From positions 124,001 to 188,000 of the forward strand of contig JARSSH010000060.1 in the NCBI GenBank assembly GCA_029624815.1: 64,000 bases of DNA, given 5' to 3'. A program made the position numbers and the translations under genes. The stretch is from Candidatus Competibacter sp. (GTDB lineage: Bacteria > Pseudomonadota > Gammaproteobacteria > Competibacterales > Competibacteraceae). Positions within the stretch are counted from its first letter, which is position 1; each line of letters opens with the position of its first letter. Positions 18,967 through 32,582 of this stretch are shown here, in pieces. The notes beneath the pieces were generated by a model that ran no database searches, was not told where the DNA came from, and saw only the letters and a program-made list of their open reading frames with translations.

Positions 18967-20904
18967 ATGAGCAGGATAGTCGCAATGAATGAAAACGCCA
19001 ATTCAAAGAATGTCTTGCCGACGCCGAGCGCGGGCGGTGGCGATGGTTCGGCCCTGTCGCTTTTGTACGAACGGGGCTTGTTGAGCGACCTGGACGTGCA
19101 TTTCGCCCGCTTCATGAATCGGCTGGCTGATGGGGGCTCGTCGGATCTGGCGCTGGCCGCGGCGCTGGCCAGCCACGCCAGCGGTCGGGGCGATATCTGC
19201 ATCAACCTGCGCCAGTGGGCGCGGCGACGGTCATGGGGCGTCGGGGCGGAATCGGTCGAATCGCCGCCGGTCGCGCCGCCGCCGGTCGGCGACTGGCTGG
19301 CGAGCTTGCGGGCCAGTTCGGTGGTGGGCCGTCCGGGAGAGCGCCAGCCGCTGGTGCTCGACCGGCGCGGCCGGCTGTATCTGTACCGCTATTGGGAATA
19401 CGAACGGCGTTTGGCCGACGATTTGCTGCGACGGTCCCAAACGGCGTTGCCGGTCGTGGACGAAGCGCGGCTGCGGGCCGATCTGGAACAACTGTTTCCG
19501 CGCCATCCGCAATTGAACGGCCCGGACTGGCAAAAGGTAGCGGCGGCGGTGGCGGCGTTGAAGCAGGTTTGCGTGATTTCCGGCGGACCCGGCACCGGCA
19601 AGACCAGCACGGTGTTGCGCATCCTGGCGCTGCTGGCCGGGCAGGCGGGCGAGCGGCCGTTGCGCATCGCCCTGGCCGCGCCGACCGGCAAGGCGGCGGC
19701 CCGTTTGCAGGAGTCGATCCGCGCCGCCAAGCCGCTGCTGGATCTGGAGGCGGAGCGGCTGGCGCTGATTCCCGAAGAGGCATCCACCCTGCACCGCCTG
19801 CTCGGCGCCCGGCCGGATTCGGTCTATTTCCGCCACGACCGCGATCACCCGTTGCCGCTGGACGTGCTGGTGGTGGACGAGGTATCGATGGTGGGTTTGG
19901 CGCTGCTGGCCAAGACCGTGAATGCCCTGCCGGCGGAGGCGCGGCTGATTCTGTTGGGCGATAAGGATCAGTTGGCTTCGGTGGAAGCGGGGGCGGTGCT
20001 GGGCGATCTGTGCGCCGGGGCCGGGCGGTTTTCCCCGGAGTTCCGGGAGCGGCTGGCGGCGCTGACCGGCGAGCCGTTGCCGCGTGGCCGGGATTCTTCG
20101 TCGCCGCTGGTCGATGCCATCGTACTGCTGCGCCACAGTTATCGTTTCGGCGCGGACAGCGGCATCGGCGCGCTGGCGCGGGCGGTGAATAGAGGAAAGC
20201 CGGCGGAGGCGCTGGCCCTGCTGGCGGGTGCGCCGCACGAGGATATCGTTTGGCGGGAGCTGGCCGATCCCGCTGGTTTGCCGGAGCAGTTGGCGGAACC
20301 GGTCGCGGCGGGGTTCACACCCTATCTGCGGGCGGTGCGGGAAGGGGCCGGACCAGCGGCGGTGTTCGAGCAGTTTAACCGGTTCCGGGTATTGGCGGCG
20401 CTGCGCGGTGGGCCGTTTGGGGTGGAGGCGCTGAACCGCTTGTGCGAGGCGGCGCTGTCCGCCCAGGGGCTGATCGATACCCACTCGACCTGGTACGCGG
20501 GCCGGCCGGTGATGGTGACCCGCAACGATTACAATCTGCGGCTGTTCAACGGCGACATCGGGATGACCCTGCCGGACCCGGACGCGCCGGAGCGGCTGAA
20601 GGTGTTTTTTCTGGGTAACGATGGGGCGCTGCGGAGTTTCGCGCCGGCCCGGTTGCCGGAGCATGAGACCGTGTACGCGATGACGGTGCACAAGAGCCAG
20701 GGGTCGGAGTTCGAGCGGGTGCTGGTGGTGACCCCGAATGAGCCGTCGCCGGTGCTGAGTCGCGAGTTGGTATATACGGCTCTGACGCGCGCGAAGCGGG
20801 AGGCGATGTTTTACGGCGTGCCCGAGGTGTTCGCGGCGGCGGTTGGGCGGCGGTTGCGGCGCTCGTCGGGCCTGCGGGATCGGCTGTGGGTGGAACCGAG
20901 GTAA
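18967..20904 (+). CDS. recD: Exodeoxyribonuclease V alpha subunit RecD
   Basis: A 645-residue SF1B 5'-3' helicase, the fast motor of RecBCD. Walker A is VISGGPGTGKTSTVLRIL at about residue 205, Walker B is VLVVDEVSMVGLALL, and later motifs are LGDKDQLASVEAGAVLGDL, YAMTVHKSQGSEF and VYTALTRAK. A second ATG at 18985 has AGGA eight bases upstream and may be the true start. It is transcribed away from recB rather than behind it, which is unlike the recC-recB-recD order of E. coli. Its 3' end abuts a truncated Uma2 fragment on the other strand. Confidence 0.95.
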   Translation: MSRIVAMNENANSKNVLPTPSAGGGDGSALSLLYERGLLSDLDVHFARFMNRLADGGSSDLALAAALASHASGRGDICINLRQWARRRSWGVGAESVESPPVAPPPVGDWLASLRASSVVGRPGERQPLVLDRRGRLYLYRYWEYERRLADDLLRRSQTALPVVDEARLRADLEQLFPRHPQLNGPDWQKVAAAVAALKQVCVISGGPGTGKTSTVLRILALLAGQAGERPLRIALAAPTGKAAARLQESIRAAKPLLDLEAERLALIPEEASTLHRLLGARPDSVYFRHDRDHPLPLDVLVVDEVSMVGLALLAKTVNALPAEARLILLGDKDQLASVEAGAVLGDLCAGAGRFSPEFRERLAALTGEPLPRGRDSSSPLVDAIVLLRHSYRFGADSGIGALARAVNRGKPAEALALLAGAPHEDIVWRELADPAGLPEQLAEPVAAGFTPYLRAVREGAGPAAVFEQFNRFRVLAALRGGPFGVEALNRLCEAALSAQGLIDTHSTWYAGRPVMVTRNDYNLRLFNGDIGMTLPDPDAPERLKVFFLGNDGALRSFAPARLPEHETVYAMTVHKSQGSEFERVLVVTPNEPSPVLSRELVYTALTRAKREAMFYGVPEVFAAAVGRRLRRSSGLRDRLWVEPR

Positions 20905-20907
20905 CCC

Positions 20908-21155
20908 ATGATTCTGGATTTGCGAACGCTGACCCGAAGCCCTGCTTCCCGATAACAGCGCCACGGTAAGCCCAGTCGTTTGATTTCCTCGTCGAAACAA
21001 CGCTCGATAAGTTTGGCGATATCGAAGTGGGAGATCAGTGGGGGCGTCATGGCAACCAGCACTCCACCGACCAATTCGTAACGATTATCGGTGTCGTCGC
21101 CATAGGCGAGGCACTCTTCAAAACTCAGCAGGCGATGAGAGAGATTGGCGACCAT
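20908..21155 (-). pseudogene. Uma2-family (DUF820) endonuclease fragment
   Basis: The start is intact: MVANLSHRLLSFEECLAYGD then RYELVGGVLVAMTPPLISHF then DIAKLIERCFDEE. This is the DUF820/Uma2 N-terminus with the RYELVDGE-type motif. Similarity stops after GLRVSVRKSRI, exactly where the family continues with PDV, which supplies a catalytic aspartate. Beyond it the frame runs into recD on the other strand. The gene has lost about half of its length, including the PD-(D/E)XK core. It begins 25 bases after the restriction-modification stop. The 3' limit given is the end of recognisable similarity. Confidence 0.65.
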
Positions 21156-21180
21156 GTGAATTTTCCCGTCAGTCTTGTGA

Positions 21181-24100
21181 CTATTTGGCGCACTCATCGG
21201 CGCAGGCCCGGTAATTTTCGTCCAGTTCCGGGCGTAGCAGGACGAGCGCCGCAATTCGGCGAGCCATGCCGCTGAACTCCAGCGCTTCATCGGTGGATAG
21301 CGGCCGGTTCAACAATTCAAACTCCCGGTAGGAGAGCCATTTTTTCAGCACTTGATAGCCGCCGAGAGTGTATTCCCACACCGGGCGCGGCAGGTTCTTC
21401 CAGTAGCAACCCGCGTTCAAATACACGTCCAACGTTTCCTCGCCCAGAGCAGGTTGTTCCAGTTCCGTGAACGGACGGCTTTCGGTTTTGCCTTTGCCGG
21501 GCATGGTGACGCCGCCCTTGCCGGCGTGGCCCCAGCCGGCGGTGAGTTTGAGATGTTCCGGGGCGAGCGGGGTGGAGTCGGCGACGGTCAGCAGGGCGAT
21601 CTTGGCCAGTTCCGGGCGCGGTTTGCCTTGAGTGACGCCGGGCAGCGGGGTTTCGGTGTCGAGCAGGGCGGTGATTTGCCGGCCCAGTTCGGCGGAGGCC
21701 AGCAACCGCTCTCGCGTGGTGGGCAGCGGGATGCGCGGCCAGTCCTGTTTCAGCGCCCCGGCGTTTTCGGTGCGATAGGCTGGGGCGTGCAGCACGGCGA
21801 CGATGTGATGAAACAGGGCCGGCGCATCGGCGTCGAGGTGGGTGAGATAAGCGGTGGTGGCGCTGCTAAGATTGGGTTGGTATTCGTCGCGATGATGAAA
21901 CGGTTTAATGTACACGGGAAAAAGGTTGGCGCCTCTTTCAATCAGATGCAGAGAGCCAAGCCACTTGGTTATCACGGGAGGATCAAAATCGCGTCGTTGT
22001 TTTTGTGCGGCAGCGATCCAAATATTTTCCGCGATGATTTGTGGGAAATATTCGCTGCGATTTCGATCCAGCAATTTGGTTTCGGATTCCCAGTAAAGCC
22101 AACGAATATCGAAGGGTCGATAAGCATAACGGACGATATTTTCGGGCCGGAATCCACGTTTTTGCAGCAATGCCCGTGTCTGTTGAGGGTCAAAGCCACT
22201 AGTCTTTTCCATCAAGCTTGGCGCAATCCGGCGCATCTCTTCATCGCTAACCTTCGGATCGAAATACTGCCGCATCCGCTGTTCCAACGCCGCGCGGTCG
22301 ATGTCCACCAAGGCATCGTCGCGGCTGGTTTTCACGCCGGGGAAGGAGGCCGGAAGCAAATCCGGCAAGAGCGGCCAAGCGAGATAATGGGCTTGCACCT
22401 GCATCGGCATGAACGGCAGGCCCAATTCCAGCGGCGGTTGCAACGATTGGTAATGCAGCGCTGTTGGCGGGTCGAGGCTTTTCAGTAAATCCTCGCGCTT
22501 GGATTTCCCCCAGCAGTGACGAAAATGGAGGAGGGGACTGCTGTTTTTCGGATTCCTCGCCAGCAAGGCAATCGCGGTTCCGACCTGGATGCCTTCCAGG
22601 TTGAAATCGGTGGAAAACACGCTGGGATCGGGCAGACCTTCGGGCGTGAGCTTGCCGGTTTTGTATTTGTCGCCGTTCAGGCAATCGATCCAAATCCGAT
22701 CGAACTTCTCCAGATAGCGTTCCCGCATTCCGGTGAACGACAGCCCATCCAACCAGGAATAATTGGAGATGAAGCAGATCACACCGCGCCCGCTGTGCTC
22801 GACGATGTGTCGCTCCGCCATCCGGTAAAACCGCACGTACAGATCGTTCAAACCCTGACCTTGCGGGGGTGGCGCGCGGCGGGTCTGGCGGTAGGCGCGG
22901 GTCAATTCCTGTTCCTCGTCGATCGCCACCCCGGCGAAGCCGTTGTACGGCGGATTGCCCAGAATTACCAGAATCCGCCGCTCCTGCTTTACCGCCCGCG
23001 CCGCGCTGTTCTCGGCCATCAATTCCGGGAAGTTGAGCGCCAGTTGCGCCATGCGCTTTTTGCCGTCCTCGTCCGGCGGCTGCCAGCCGGTCAACGCATT
23101 GGTCAGATACACGCCCAGCCGTTCCGTCCGCCCGGTCGCTTCGTCCAAAAGCAGCGCCGCGCCCCACTGATGCAGCAACAAACCCAATTGCAGATGCGCC
23201 ACCACATACGGCGCGGGCAACAGTTCGAAGCCAAACACCCGCGCCAGCGCCGCCTGTTTCAGCCTGGCCCCGGCCGCATCGCCCAAGCCTTGTTCATCCA
23301 GCCGCGCCTTGATCTGCCGCAACACCTCGGTCAAATACGCGCCGGTCCCGCAACAGGGATCGAGCACGAGCACATTCGGATCGGCCAGCCCGTCGGCGAT
23401 ATCCAATTCCTCCCGCAACACCGTGTCCACCCGCGCCACCATGTAGCGGACGATTTCCGGCGGCGTGTACCACACGCCCAATTGCTTGCGCAGTTCCGGG
23501 TCGAAGGCGTGCAGGAACGGCTCGTAGAAATACTGCACCGCGCCGGCGGCCGCGAACTGACCGAAAAACGCCGCGCGATCCACCCGGTTCAATACATCGT
23601 TGACCCGATCCAGCACCTCGGCCAAGCCCAGCGGCAACAATCGCGACGGTTGCGACAATTGCTCGAACAGGGCGCGGATCATCGGCACCCGCAGCGTCCA
23701 GCTCGCCAGCCTCCAGTCGAACCGCCTGCTCCCCTCGCCCTCTGGGAGAGGGGCTGGGGGTGAGGGCCGAGGGGAGCAAGGCGCGGTTTCCTGATGCCAC
23801 AGCACCCAGGCCGAAAACACCCCATAGAACAAGGTCTGAATCAATGTGGAGCGGAAAAAATGCTCGCCGTCCTCGGCCTCGAAACGCAGACCCAGCGCGT
23901 TTTCCAACGCCCCGCGCAGCGTCGCCAGCGCCGGCAAATCCGGCTTGTCCGCCAGCCGGGTTCGCGCATCGCGAGCATACGAGGCGAGGAACCAGGCCAC
24001 GTCGCGAGGATTGTTCAGCGGCGCGGCGCACAGCAACGCCCGCTGGAGAAATTCCAGCAGTCGTTCGCCGTGAGTCCGGGCGAAGGCGCGCGGCTGTTGC

Positions 24101-24561
24101 AGCCGGAACCAGAAATCCTCCGCCGAATCGGCCAGCCGCAGCGTTTCCAGCACTATCGGCCGACCGGTGCGATCTTCGCCGACCAGCAGAAAATCCCGGT
24201 AGTTGGCGACCAGCACCAACCGATATTTCTCCCAATATTTCCCCACCTGCGCGCCCGCGGCGGTCAGCCAACCATCCTCCGCCACGCTTTTGACCTCGAC
24301 CACGCCGCGTTCCGGCAACTGTCCCGGCAGTGGTTCGGACGCGCCCTTGGAAAACTGGCTGGCGGTGTACAAACCGGCATCCGGATTGCCGGCTCCGGTA
24401 TTTTTCAATTGCGACACCGCCAGCACGCGGGGTTTCAAAGTCTGCCCGACCGCGTTCAACAGGTTGATCAGCGCCGGGTAGTAGGAGGTTTCCCGCACGC
24501 CACCGCCGGTGGCGCGGATCTCGGTCAGAGCGGCGAAGTAGGCTTCGGCGGGAGATGGCAT
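21181..24561 (-). CDS. Single-polypeptide restriction-modification enzyme (Type IIG / Type ISP-like)
   Basis: An 1126-residue protein combining nuclease and adenine methyltransferase. The N-terminus carries a PD-(D/E)XK-like site (P60-D61 ... E89-V-K91, in GVVEVKSV). The methyltransferase has motif I VLDPCCGTGAYLTEVL and motif IV ILGNPPYNG. The C-terminal 450 residues resemble the Type ISP C-terminal region, which includes target recognition (RPFDIRWLYWE). No helicase motor is seen, unlike LlaBIII-type enzymes, so I favour a IIG-like enzyme. A palindromic repeat is inserted in frame near residue 265. No separate specificity subunit is nearby. It starts 233 bases from rpsL, divergently. Confidence 0.85.
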   Translation of the reverse strand: MPSPAEAYFAALTEIRATGGGVRETSYYPALINLLNAVGQTLKPRVLAVSQLKNTGAGNPDAGLYTASQFSKGASEPLPGQLPERGVVEVKSVAEDGWLTAAGAQVGKYWEKYRLVLVANYRDFLLVGEDRTGRPIVLETLRLADSAEDFWFRLQQPRAFARTHGERLLEFLQRALLCAAPLNNPRDVAWFLASYARDARTRLADKPDLPALATLRGALENALGLRFEAEDGEHFFRSTLIQTLFYGVFSAWVLWHQETAPCSPRPSPPAPLPEGEGSRRFDWRLASWTLRVPMIRALFEQLSQPSRLLPLGLAEVLDRVNDVLNRVDRAAFFGQFAAAGAVQYFYEPFLHAFDPELRKQLGVWYTPPEIVRYMVARVDTVLREELDIADGLADPNVLVLDPCCGTGAYLTEVLRQIKARLDEQGLGDAAGARLKQAALARVFGFELLPAPYVVAHLQLGLLLHQWGAALLLDEATGRTERLGVYLTNALTGWQPPDEDGKKRMAQLALNFPELMAENSAARAVKQERRILVILGNPPYNGFAGVAIDEEQELTRAYRQTRRAPPPQGQGLNDLYVRFYRMAERHIVEHSGRGVICFISNYSWLDGLSFTGMRERYLEKFDRIWIDCLNGDKYKTGKLTPEGLPDPSVFSTDFNLEGIQVGTAIALLARNPKNSSPLLHFRHCWGKSKREDLLKSLDPPTALHYQSLQPPLELGLPFMPMQVQAHYLAWPLLPDLLPASFPGVKTSRDDALVDIDRAALEQRMRQYFDPKVSDEEMRRIAPSLMEKTSGFDPQQTRALLQKRGFRPENIVRYAYRPFDIRWLYWESETKLLDRNRSEYFPQIIAENIWIAAAQKQRRDFDPPVITKWLGSLHLIERGANLFPVYIKPFHHRDEYQPNLSSATTAYLTHLDADAPALFHHIVAVLHAPAYRTENAGALKQDWPRIPLPTTRERLLASAELGRQITALLDTETPLPGVTQGKPRPELAKIALLTVADSTPLAPEHLKLTAGWGHAGKGGVTMPGKGKTESRPFTELEQPALGEETLDVYLNAGCYWKNLPRPVWEYTLGGYQVLKKWLSYREFELLNRPLSTDEALEFSGMARRIAALVLLRPELDENYRACADECAK
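23730..23775. repeat. Palindromic REP-like element inside the restriction-modification gene
   Basis: The outer arms tcccctcg (23730-23737) and cgagggga (23768-23775) are complementary. Inside, CCCTCT-GGG-AGAGGG forms a second hairpin, followed by a G-rich run (gctgggggtgaggg). On the coding strand it is read in frame as PSPPAPLPEGEG, a peptide typical of this class of bacterial repeat. It lies in a linker before the methyltransferase core. Confidence 0.75.
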
Positions 24562-24676
24562 GGGGTTTCGCGCGTTGGAGAAATTACAAAGACGATACAG
24601 AATAGTGGCATGTTGGCGCTTCGTCAGTGGCCGAGGCGTGAGCTTGGCGCGGGTTCATGCGCGGCCATGACCGAAC

Positions 24677-24705
24677 TTGACATAAGTGGCCTCCCTGCCT
24701 ATAGT
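24677..24705 (+). promoter_or_regulatory. Promoter of the str operon
   Basis: A perfect TTGACA (24677-24682), a spacer of exactly 17 bases, and TATAGT (24700-24705). The predicted start near 24712 leaves a leader of about 80 bases before rpsL. It is the best sigma-70 site I see in the window, as expected for ribosomal genes. Confidence 0.88.
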
Positions 24706-24794
24706 TCCGCCTCTTTGTGGGCTTGGGTGTCCGATCGACGCAGGCCCGCCGCTAGATTGAGTGAATTTCAAAGCCTTATCTGGAGTAAGGGGCA

Positions 24795-25169
<375 letters not shown>

Positions 25170-25202
25170 ATTTTGCCTTAGCGGATTGCGATTGAGGCGG
25201 TT

Positions 25203-25673
25203 ATGCCGAGAAGAAGAGAAGTTCCCAAACGCGTCATCCTCCCCGATCCCAAGCATGGGAGCGAGATGCTGGCCAAGTTCGTCAACATGATGATGGAGCG
25301 CGGCAAGAAGTCCGTGGCCGAGAAAATCGTCTACGGCGCGCTCGATGCCATGGCCGAAAAAGGCAAGGACGACCCGATGGGCTTGCTGGAGCAGGCGTTG
25401 GATAACGTCCGACCGGTGGTCGAGGTCAAATCCCGCCGGGTCGGCGGCGCCACCTACCAGGTTCCCGTGGAGGTGCGCTCGGTGCGGCGGACCGCCTTGG
25501 CCATGCGCTGGCTCATCGACGCTTCCCGCAAGCGCAGCGAGAAATCCATGGCCCGCCGCCTGGCCGGCGAGCTGCTGGATGCCGCCGAGAGTCGCGGCAC
25601 CGCCGTCAAGAAGCGGGAAGACGTACACCGCATGGCGGAAGCCAACAAGGCTTTCGCCCATTATCGCTGGTAA
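25203..25673 (+). CDS. rpsG: 30S ribosomal protein S7
   Basis: A 156-residue primary 16S rRNA-binding protein that nucleates the 30S head and acts in E. coli as the str operon repressor. It begins [20 protein letters not shown] and ends HYRW, the short form without the C-terminal extension of E. coli K-12. It lies 33 bases after rpsL. Confidence 0.99.
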   Translation: MPRRREVPKRVILPDPKHGSEMLAKFVNMMMERGKKSVAEKIVYGALDAMAEKGKDDPMGLLEQALDNVRPVVEVKSRRVGGATYQVPVEVRSVRRTALAMRWLIDASRKRSEKSMARRLAGELLDAAESRGTAVKKREDVHRMAEANKAFAHYRW

Positions 25674-25690
25674 GTCGCGAGGATTGAGTT

Positions 25691-27790
<2,100 letters not shown>

Positions 27791-27843
27791 AGCGCTTTGC
27801 TGAAGACGGTTGTTGAAGATTTGAATCGGATGGAGTGAGTACG

Positions 27844-29034
<1,191 letters not shown>

Positions 29035-29039
29035 GCGTC

Positions 29040-29357
29040 ATGACCACCACCAGCCAACGTATTCGCATCCGCCTCAAGGCGTTCGACCACCGGTTGATCG
29101 ATCAGTCGGCGCGGGAAATCGTCGAGACCGCTCGGCGCACCGGCGCCCAAGTCCGCGGTCCCATCCCGCTGCCGACCAAGATCGAGCGCTTTACGGTGCT
29201 GGTCTCGCCGCACGTCAATAAGGATGCCCGCGATCAGTACGAGCTGCGCACCCACAAGCGGTTGATGGATATTGTCGATCCCACCGACAAGACGGTTGAC
29301 GCGCTGATGAAGCTCGATCTTGCCGCCGGTGTGGACGTGCAAATCAAGCTCAATTAG
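29040..29357 (+). CDS. rpsJ: 30S ribosomal protein S10
   Basis: A 105-residue protein of the 30S head, also a subunit of the NusB antitermination complex. [18 protein letters not shown] is diagnostic. The ATG at 29040 fits the family N-terminus; a GTG at 29031 overlaps the tuf stop. The gap before it is only five bases, so no E. coli-type S10 leader can lie upstream of rpsJ here. Confidence 0.98.
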   Translation: MTTTSQRIRIRLKAFDHRLIDQSAREIVETARRTGAQVRGPIPLPTKIERFTVLVSPHVNKDARDQYELRTHKRLMDIVDPTDKTVDALMKLDLAAGVDVQIKLN

Positions 29358-29433
29358 ACGTTCGAGTCCGGGTCATGAGGGGCGGCCTTCCCCTCCTCTG
29401 ACCTGTAGTCGTGATTAGGTAGAGGAAATAAAA

Positions 29434-30078
29434 ATGGCAATTGGACTCATCGGCCGCAAGGCCGGTATGACTCGTGTCTTCACGGAAGAAGGCGTGTCGA
29501 TTCCCGTCACCCTGATTGAAGTCGAGCCCAACCGCGTCGCGCAGGTCAAGACCGAGGAAAGCAATGGGTACCGCGCCCTGCAAGTGACGGTCGGTAGCCG
29601 CCGCGCCAGCCGGGTAACCAAGCCCATGGCCGGTCATTTCGCCAAGGCCGGCGTCGCGGCGGGTCGCGGTCTGTGGGAATTTCGTCTGGCCGAGGGCGAG
29701 GGCGCCGGGATCGAGGTGGGCGCGGAACTCAAGGTGGATCTATTTCAAGCCGGCCAGAAGGTGGATGTGACCGGCACCACCATCGGCAAGGGTTTCGCCG
29801 GCGCCATCAAGCGTCACCATTTCCGCAGCCAGCGCGCCAGCCACGGCAATTCGCTGTCCCATCGCGCGCCCGGCTCCATCGGGCAGAACCAGAGCCCCGG
29901 CCGGGTGTTCAAGGGCAAAAAGATGGCCGGTCACTTGGGCGCGGCGCGGCGCTGCACGCAAAACCTGGAAGTGGTCCGGGTGGATGTGGAGCGCAACCTG
30001 TTGGCGCTCAAGGGTGCGGTACCCGGCGCCAAGGGTGGCGATGTGATGATTCGACCCGCCGTGAAGGCGCGCCGGTAA
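29434..30078 (+). CDS. rplC: 50S ribosomal protein L3
   Basis: A 214-residue early-assembly protein near the peptidyl transferase centre. It begins [40 protein letters not shown] contains the glutamine that PrmB methylates. The 76-base gap before it holds a hairpin (gagggg/cccctc) and a GAGGAAA ribosome site. Confidence 0.98.
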   Translation: MAIGLIGRKAGMTRVFTEEGVSIPVTLIEVEPNRVAQVKTEESNGYRALQVTVGSRRASRVTKPMAGHFAKAGVAAGRGLWEFRLAEGEGAGIEVGAELKVDLFQAGQKVDVTGTTIGKGFAGAIKRHHFRSQRASHGNSLSHRAPGSIGQNQSPGRVFKGKKMAGHLGAARRCTQNLEVVRVDVERNLLALKGAVPGAKGGDVMIRPAVKARR

Positions 30079-30087
30079 GGAGGCGAT

Positions 30088-30714
30088 ATGGAACTTCAGG
30101 TCAAGAACGCGAGCGGCGCGGCGTCCGGTCAGCTCACGGTTGCCGATGAAACTTTTGCGCGGCCGTTTAACGAAACGCTGGTGCATCAGGTGGTGGTGGC
30201 CTATTTGGCCGGTGCTCGCTCCGGTACCCGCGCGCAGAAAAACCGTGCCCAGGTCAGCGGTGGCGGCGCCAAGCCGTTTCGGCAGAAAGGGACCGGTCGC
30301 GCCCGCGCCGGCACCACTCGCGGTCCGTTGTGGCGAGGTGGCGGCGTGACCTTCGCGGCCAGGCCGCAGGATCACTCGCAGAAAGTCAACCGGAAAATGT
30401 ACCGCGCCGCCATGCGCGCCATTTTTTCCGAACTGCTGCGCCAGGATCGGTTGCTGGTCGTGGATGCGCTGGATGTTCCGGAAATCAAAACCAAGCATAT
30501 GCTTGCGCGGATGCGGGCGCTGGATTTGGTCGATCAAGGCCGCGTATTGGTGGTGACCGAAAGCGTCGATCTCAATCTGTATTTGTCGGCGCGCAACCTG
30601 CCCGACGTGGCGGTGAGCGATGTGGTTGGCCTGGATCCGGTCAGCCTGGTGGGTTCCGAGAAGGTCTTGATGACGGCGGGCGCGTTGCAGCGCGTCGGGG
30701 AGTGGTTGGCATGA
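30088..30714 (+). CDS. rplD: 50S ribosomal protein L4
   Basis: A 208-residue protein with a globular domain and an extended loop ([20 protein letters not shown]) that reaches the exit-tunnel constriction. In E. coli L4 autoregulates the S10 operon, but no E. coli-like leader is visible here. Its stop overlaps the rplW start (ATGA). Confidence 0.98.
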   Translation: MELQVKNASGAASGQLTVADETFARPFNETLVHQVVVAYLAGARSGTRAQKNRAQVSGGGAKPFRQKGTGRARAGTTRGPLWRGGGVTFAARPQDHSQKVNRKMYRAAMRAIFSELLRQDRLLVVDALDVPEIKTKHMLARMRALDLVDQGRVLVVTESVDLNLYLSARNLPDVAVSDVVGLDPVSLVGSEKVLMTAGALQRVGEWLA

Positions 30715-31007
30715 ACCAGGAACGGCTGCTGAAGATTCTGCTGGCCCCGCATGTCTCGGAAAAAAGCAACCGGGTCGCCGAGCGCTACAACCAAGTGGTG
30801 TTCAAGGTGACCCCGGATGCCACCAAACCGGAAATCCGGGATGCGGTGGAGTTGCTGTTCAAGGTCAAGGTCAAGGGCGTCACGGTCGTCAACGTCAAGG
30901 GTAAGCGCAAACGTTTCGGGGCTACTTTCGGGCGACGTTCGGATTGGAAGAAAGCGTACGTTTCCCTGGAAGCCGGCAATGAAATCGACTTCATGATGGC
31001 GGAGTGA
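30711..31007 (+). CDS. rplW: 50S ribosomal protein L23
   Basis: A 98-residue tunnel-exit protein that docks trigger factor and SRP. It begins [20 protein letters not shown] and contains [18 protein letters not shown]. The ATG overlaps the rplD stop; the open frame continuing upstream is out of phase with rplD and is not coding. Confidence 0.98.
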   Translation: MNQERLLKILLAPHVSEKSNRVAERYNQVVFKVTPDATKPEIRDAVELLFKVKVKGVTVVNVKGKRKRFGATFGRRSDWKKAYVSLEAGNEIDFMMAE

Positions 31008-31051
31008 TCGAGCGCTCGCCGCCCCGCTATATGAATAAAAGGTGAAACCCC

Positions 31052-31879
31052 ATGCCTATCGTCAAGACCAAACCGACTTCGCCCGGCCGACGCTTTGTAG
31101 TCAAAGTAGTCAGTCCGAACTTACACAAGGGTCGGCCCTATGCGCCGTTGCTGGAAAAGCAGACTCGCAATGGCGGCCGCAACAATATGGGTCGCATCAC
31201 GACCCGGCATCAGGGCGGCGGCCACAAGCAACATTACCGGTTGGTCGATTTCAAGCGGGATAAGGATAATATCCCGGCGCGGGTCGAACGACTTGAATAC
31301 GATCCAAACCGCAGCGCGCATATCGCGCTGCTGCTGTATGCCGATGGCGAGCGTCGCTACATCGTTGCTCCACGCGAGGTCGATGTCGGTGCGACGCTGA
31401 TGTCTGGGCCGGCGGCGGCGATCAAGCCGGGCAATGCGCTGCCGTTGCGGAATATTCCGGTCGGCAGTCAAGTGCATTGCGTGGAGCTGCGGCCCGGCAA
31501 GGGTGCGCAATTGGCTCGCAGCGCCGGCGCGTCGGTGCAGTTGGTCGCCCGCGAAGGCATCTACGCCACTCTGCGGTTGCGTTCCGGCGAGATTCGCAAG
31601 GTCCATGTGGATTGCAAGGCCACCGTCGGTGGAGTTGGCAACGAAGAACATAACCTGCGCTCGTTGGGTAAGGCCGGCGCCAAGCGTTGGGTGGGCGTTC
31701 GCCCCACCGTGCGCGGCGTGGCCATGAATCCGGTCGACCATCCGCACGGCGGTGGCGAAGGTCGTACCTCGGGCGGTCGGCATCCGGTATCGCCGTGGGG
31801 CGTGCCGACCAAGGGCTACAAGACCCGCTCGAACAAGCGTACCGACAAGCTCATCGTGCGCCGGCGAAAAGCGAAATAA
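31052..31879 (+). CDS. rplB: 50S ribosomal protein L2
   Basis: A 275-residue protein required for subunit association and peptidyl transferase assembly. It carries the C-terminal signature [20 protein letters not shown] with the conserved histidine, and [18 protein letters not shown] near the N-terminus. Confidence 0.99.
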   Translation: MPIVKTKPTSPGRRFVVKVVSPNLHKGRPYAPLLEKQTRNGGRNNMGRITTRHQGGGHKQHYRLVDFKRDKDNIPARVERLEYDPNRSAHIALLLYADGERRYIVAPREVDVGATLMSGPAAAIKPGNALPLRNIPVGSQVHCVELRPGKGAQLARSAGASVQLVAREGIYATLRLRSGEIRKVHVDCKATVGGVGNEEHNLRSLGKAGAKRWVGVRPTVRGVAMNPVDHPHGGGEGRTSGGRHPVSPWGVPTKGYKTRSNKRTDKLIVRRRKAK

Positions 31880-31954
31880 TGCAGGGGTCGCCCGGCCCAA
31901 AGCCGGACGGCCGCCCCGCCGAACCGGGGGCATGCAACCAAGAGGATAAGTAAG

Positions 31955-32227
31955 GTGCCACGTTCGATTAAAAAAGGGCCATTTGTCGATCTTCACTTGA
32001 TCAAGAAAGTGGAGCAGGCGGTTGCCACCAATACCAAGCGGCCGATCAAGACCTGGTCGCGGCGCTCGATGATTTTGCCGGATATGATCGGGCTGACCAT
32101 CGCTGTGCATAACGGTCGCCAGCATGTGCCGATTTTGGTCAGCGAGAACATGGTGGGCCACAAGCTGGGCGAGTTTGCCGCTACCCGCACCTATCGCGGT
32201 CATGCGGCCGACAAGAAGTCCAAGTAG
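31955..32227 (+). CDS. rpsS: 30S ribosomal protein S19
   Basis: A 90-residue 30S head protein that contacts S13 and the A site. [20 protein letters not shown] is diagnostic. It starts with GTG preceded by AAGAGGA, 75 bases after rplB. Confidence 0.98.
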   Translation: MPRSIKKGPFVDLHLIKKVEQAVATNTKRPIKTWSRRSMILPDMIGLTIAVHNGRQHVPILVSENMVGHKLGEFAATRTYRGHAADKKSK

Positions 32228-32239
32228 GGAGTCGATCCG

Positions 32240-32569
32240 ATGCAAGCTGTCGCTGTCATGAAGAATGTCCGGATTTCGCCGCAGAAGGCCCGATTGGTGG
32301 CCGATCAGATTCGCAGCCTGCCGGTGGATCGAGCGTTGCAAATTCTGAAGTTCAGCAACAAGAAAGCGGCCCAACCGATCAGGAGCGTGCTGGAGTCGGC
32401 GATCGCCAACGCCGAGCACAACGAGGGCGCCGATATCGACGAATTGAAGGTGGCTACCATCTGTGTGGATGGAGGCCCGCTGCTGAAGCGAATGCATGCC
32501 CGAGCCAAAGGTCGCGGCAACCGTATCGTCAAGCGCACCAGCCACATCACCGTGACCGTAGCCGAGTAG
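32240..32569 (+). CDS. rplV: 50S ribosomal protein L22
   Basis: A 109-residue protein whose beta-hairpin lines the exit tunnel. [17 protein letters not shown] and the C-terminal [18 protein letters not shown], the macrolide-relevant loop, are intact. It lies 12 bases after rpsS. Confidence 0.98.
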   Translation: MQAVAVMKNVRISPQKARLVADQIRSLPVDRALQILKFSNKKAAQPIRSVLESAIANAEHNEGADIDELKVATICVDGGPLLKRMHARAKGRGNRIVKRTSHITVTVAE

Positions 32570-32582
32570 GAGCGAGAACGAT

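Noticed and set aside
19231-21000. A 589-codon open frame opposite recD
   Set aside because: Antisense to a confident RecD; Arg/Gln-rich without motifs.
31121-32545. Long minus-strand frame across rplB-rpsS-rplV
   Set aside because: It spans several ribosomal protein genes in antisense and has no recognisable protein.
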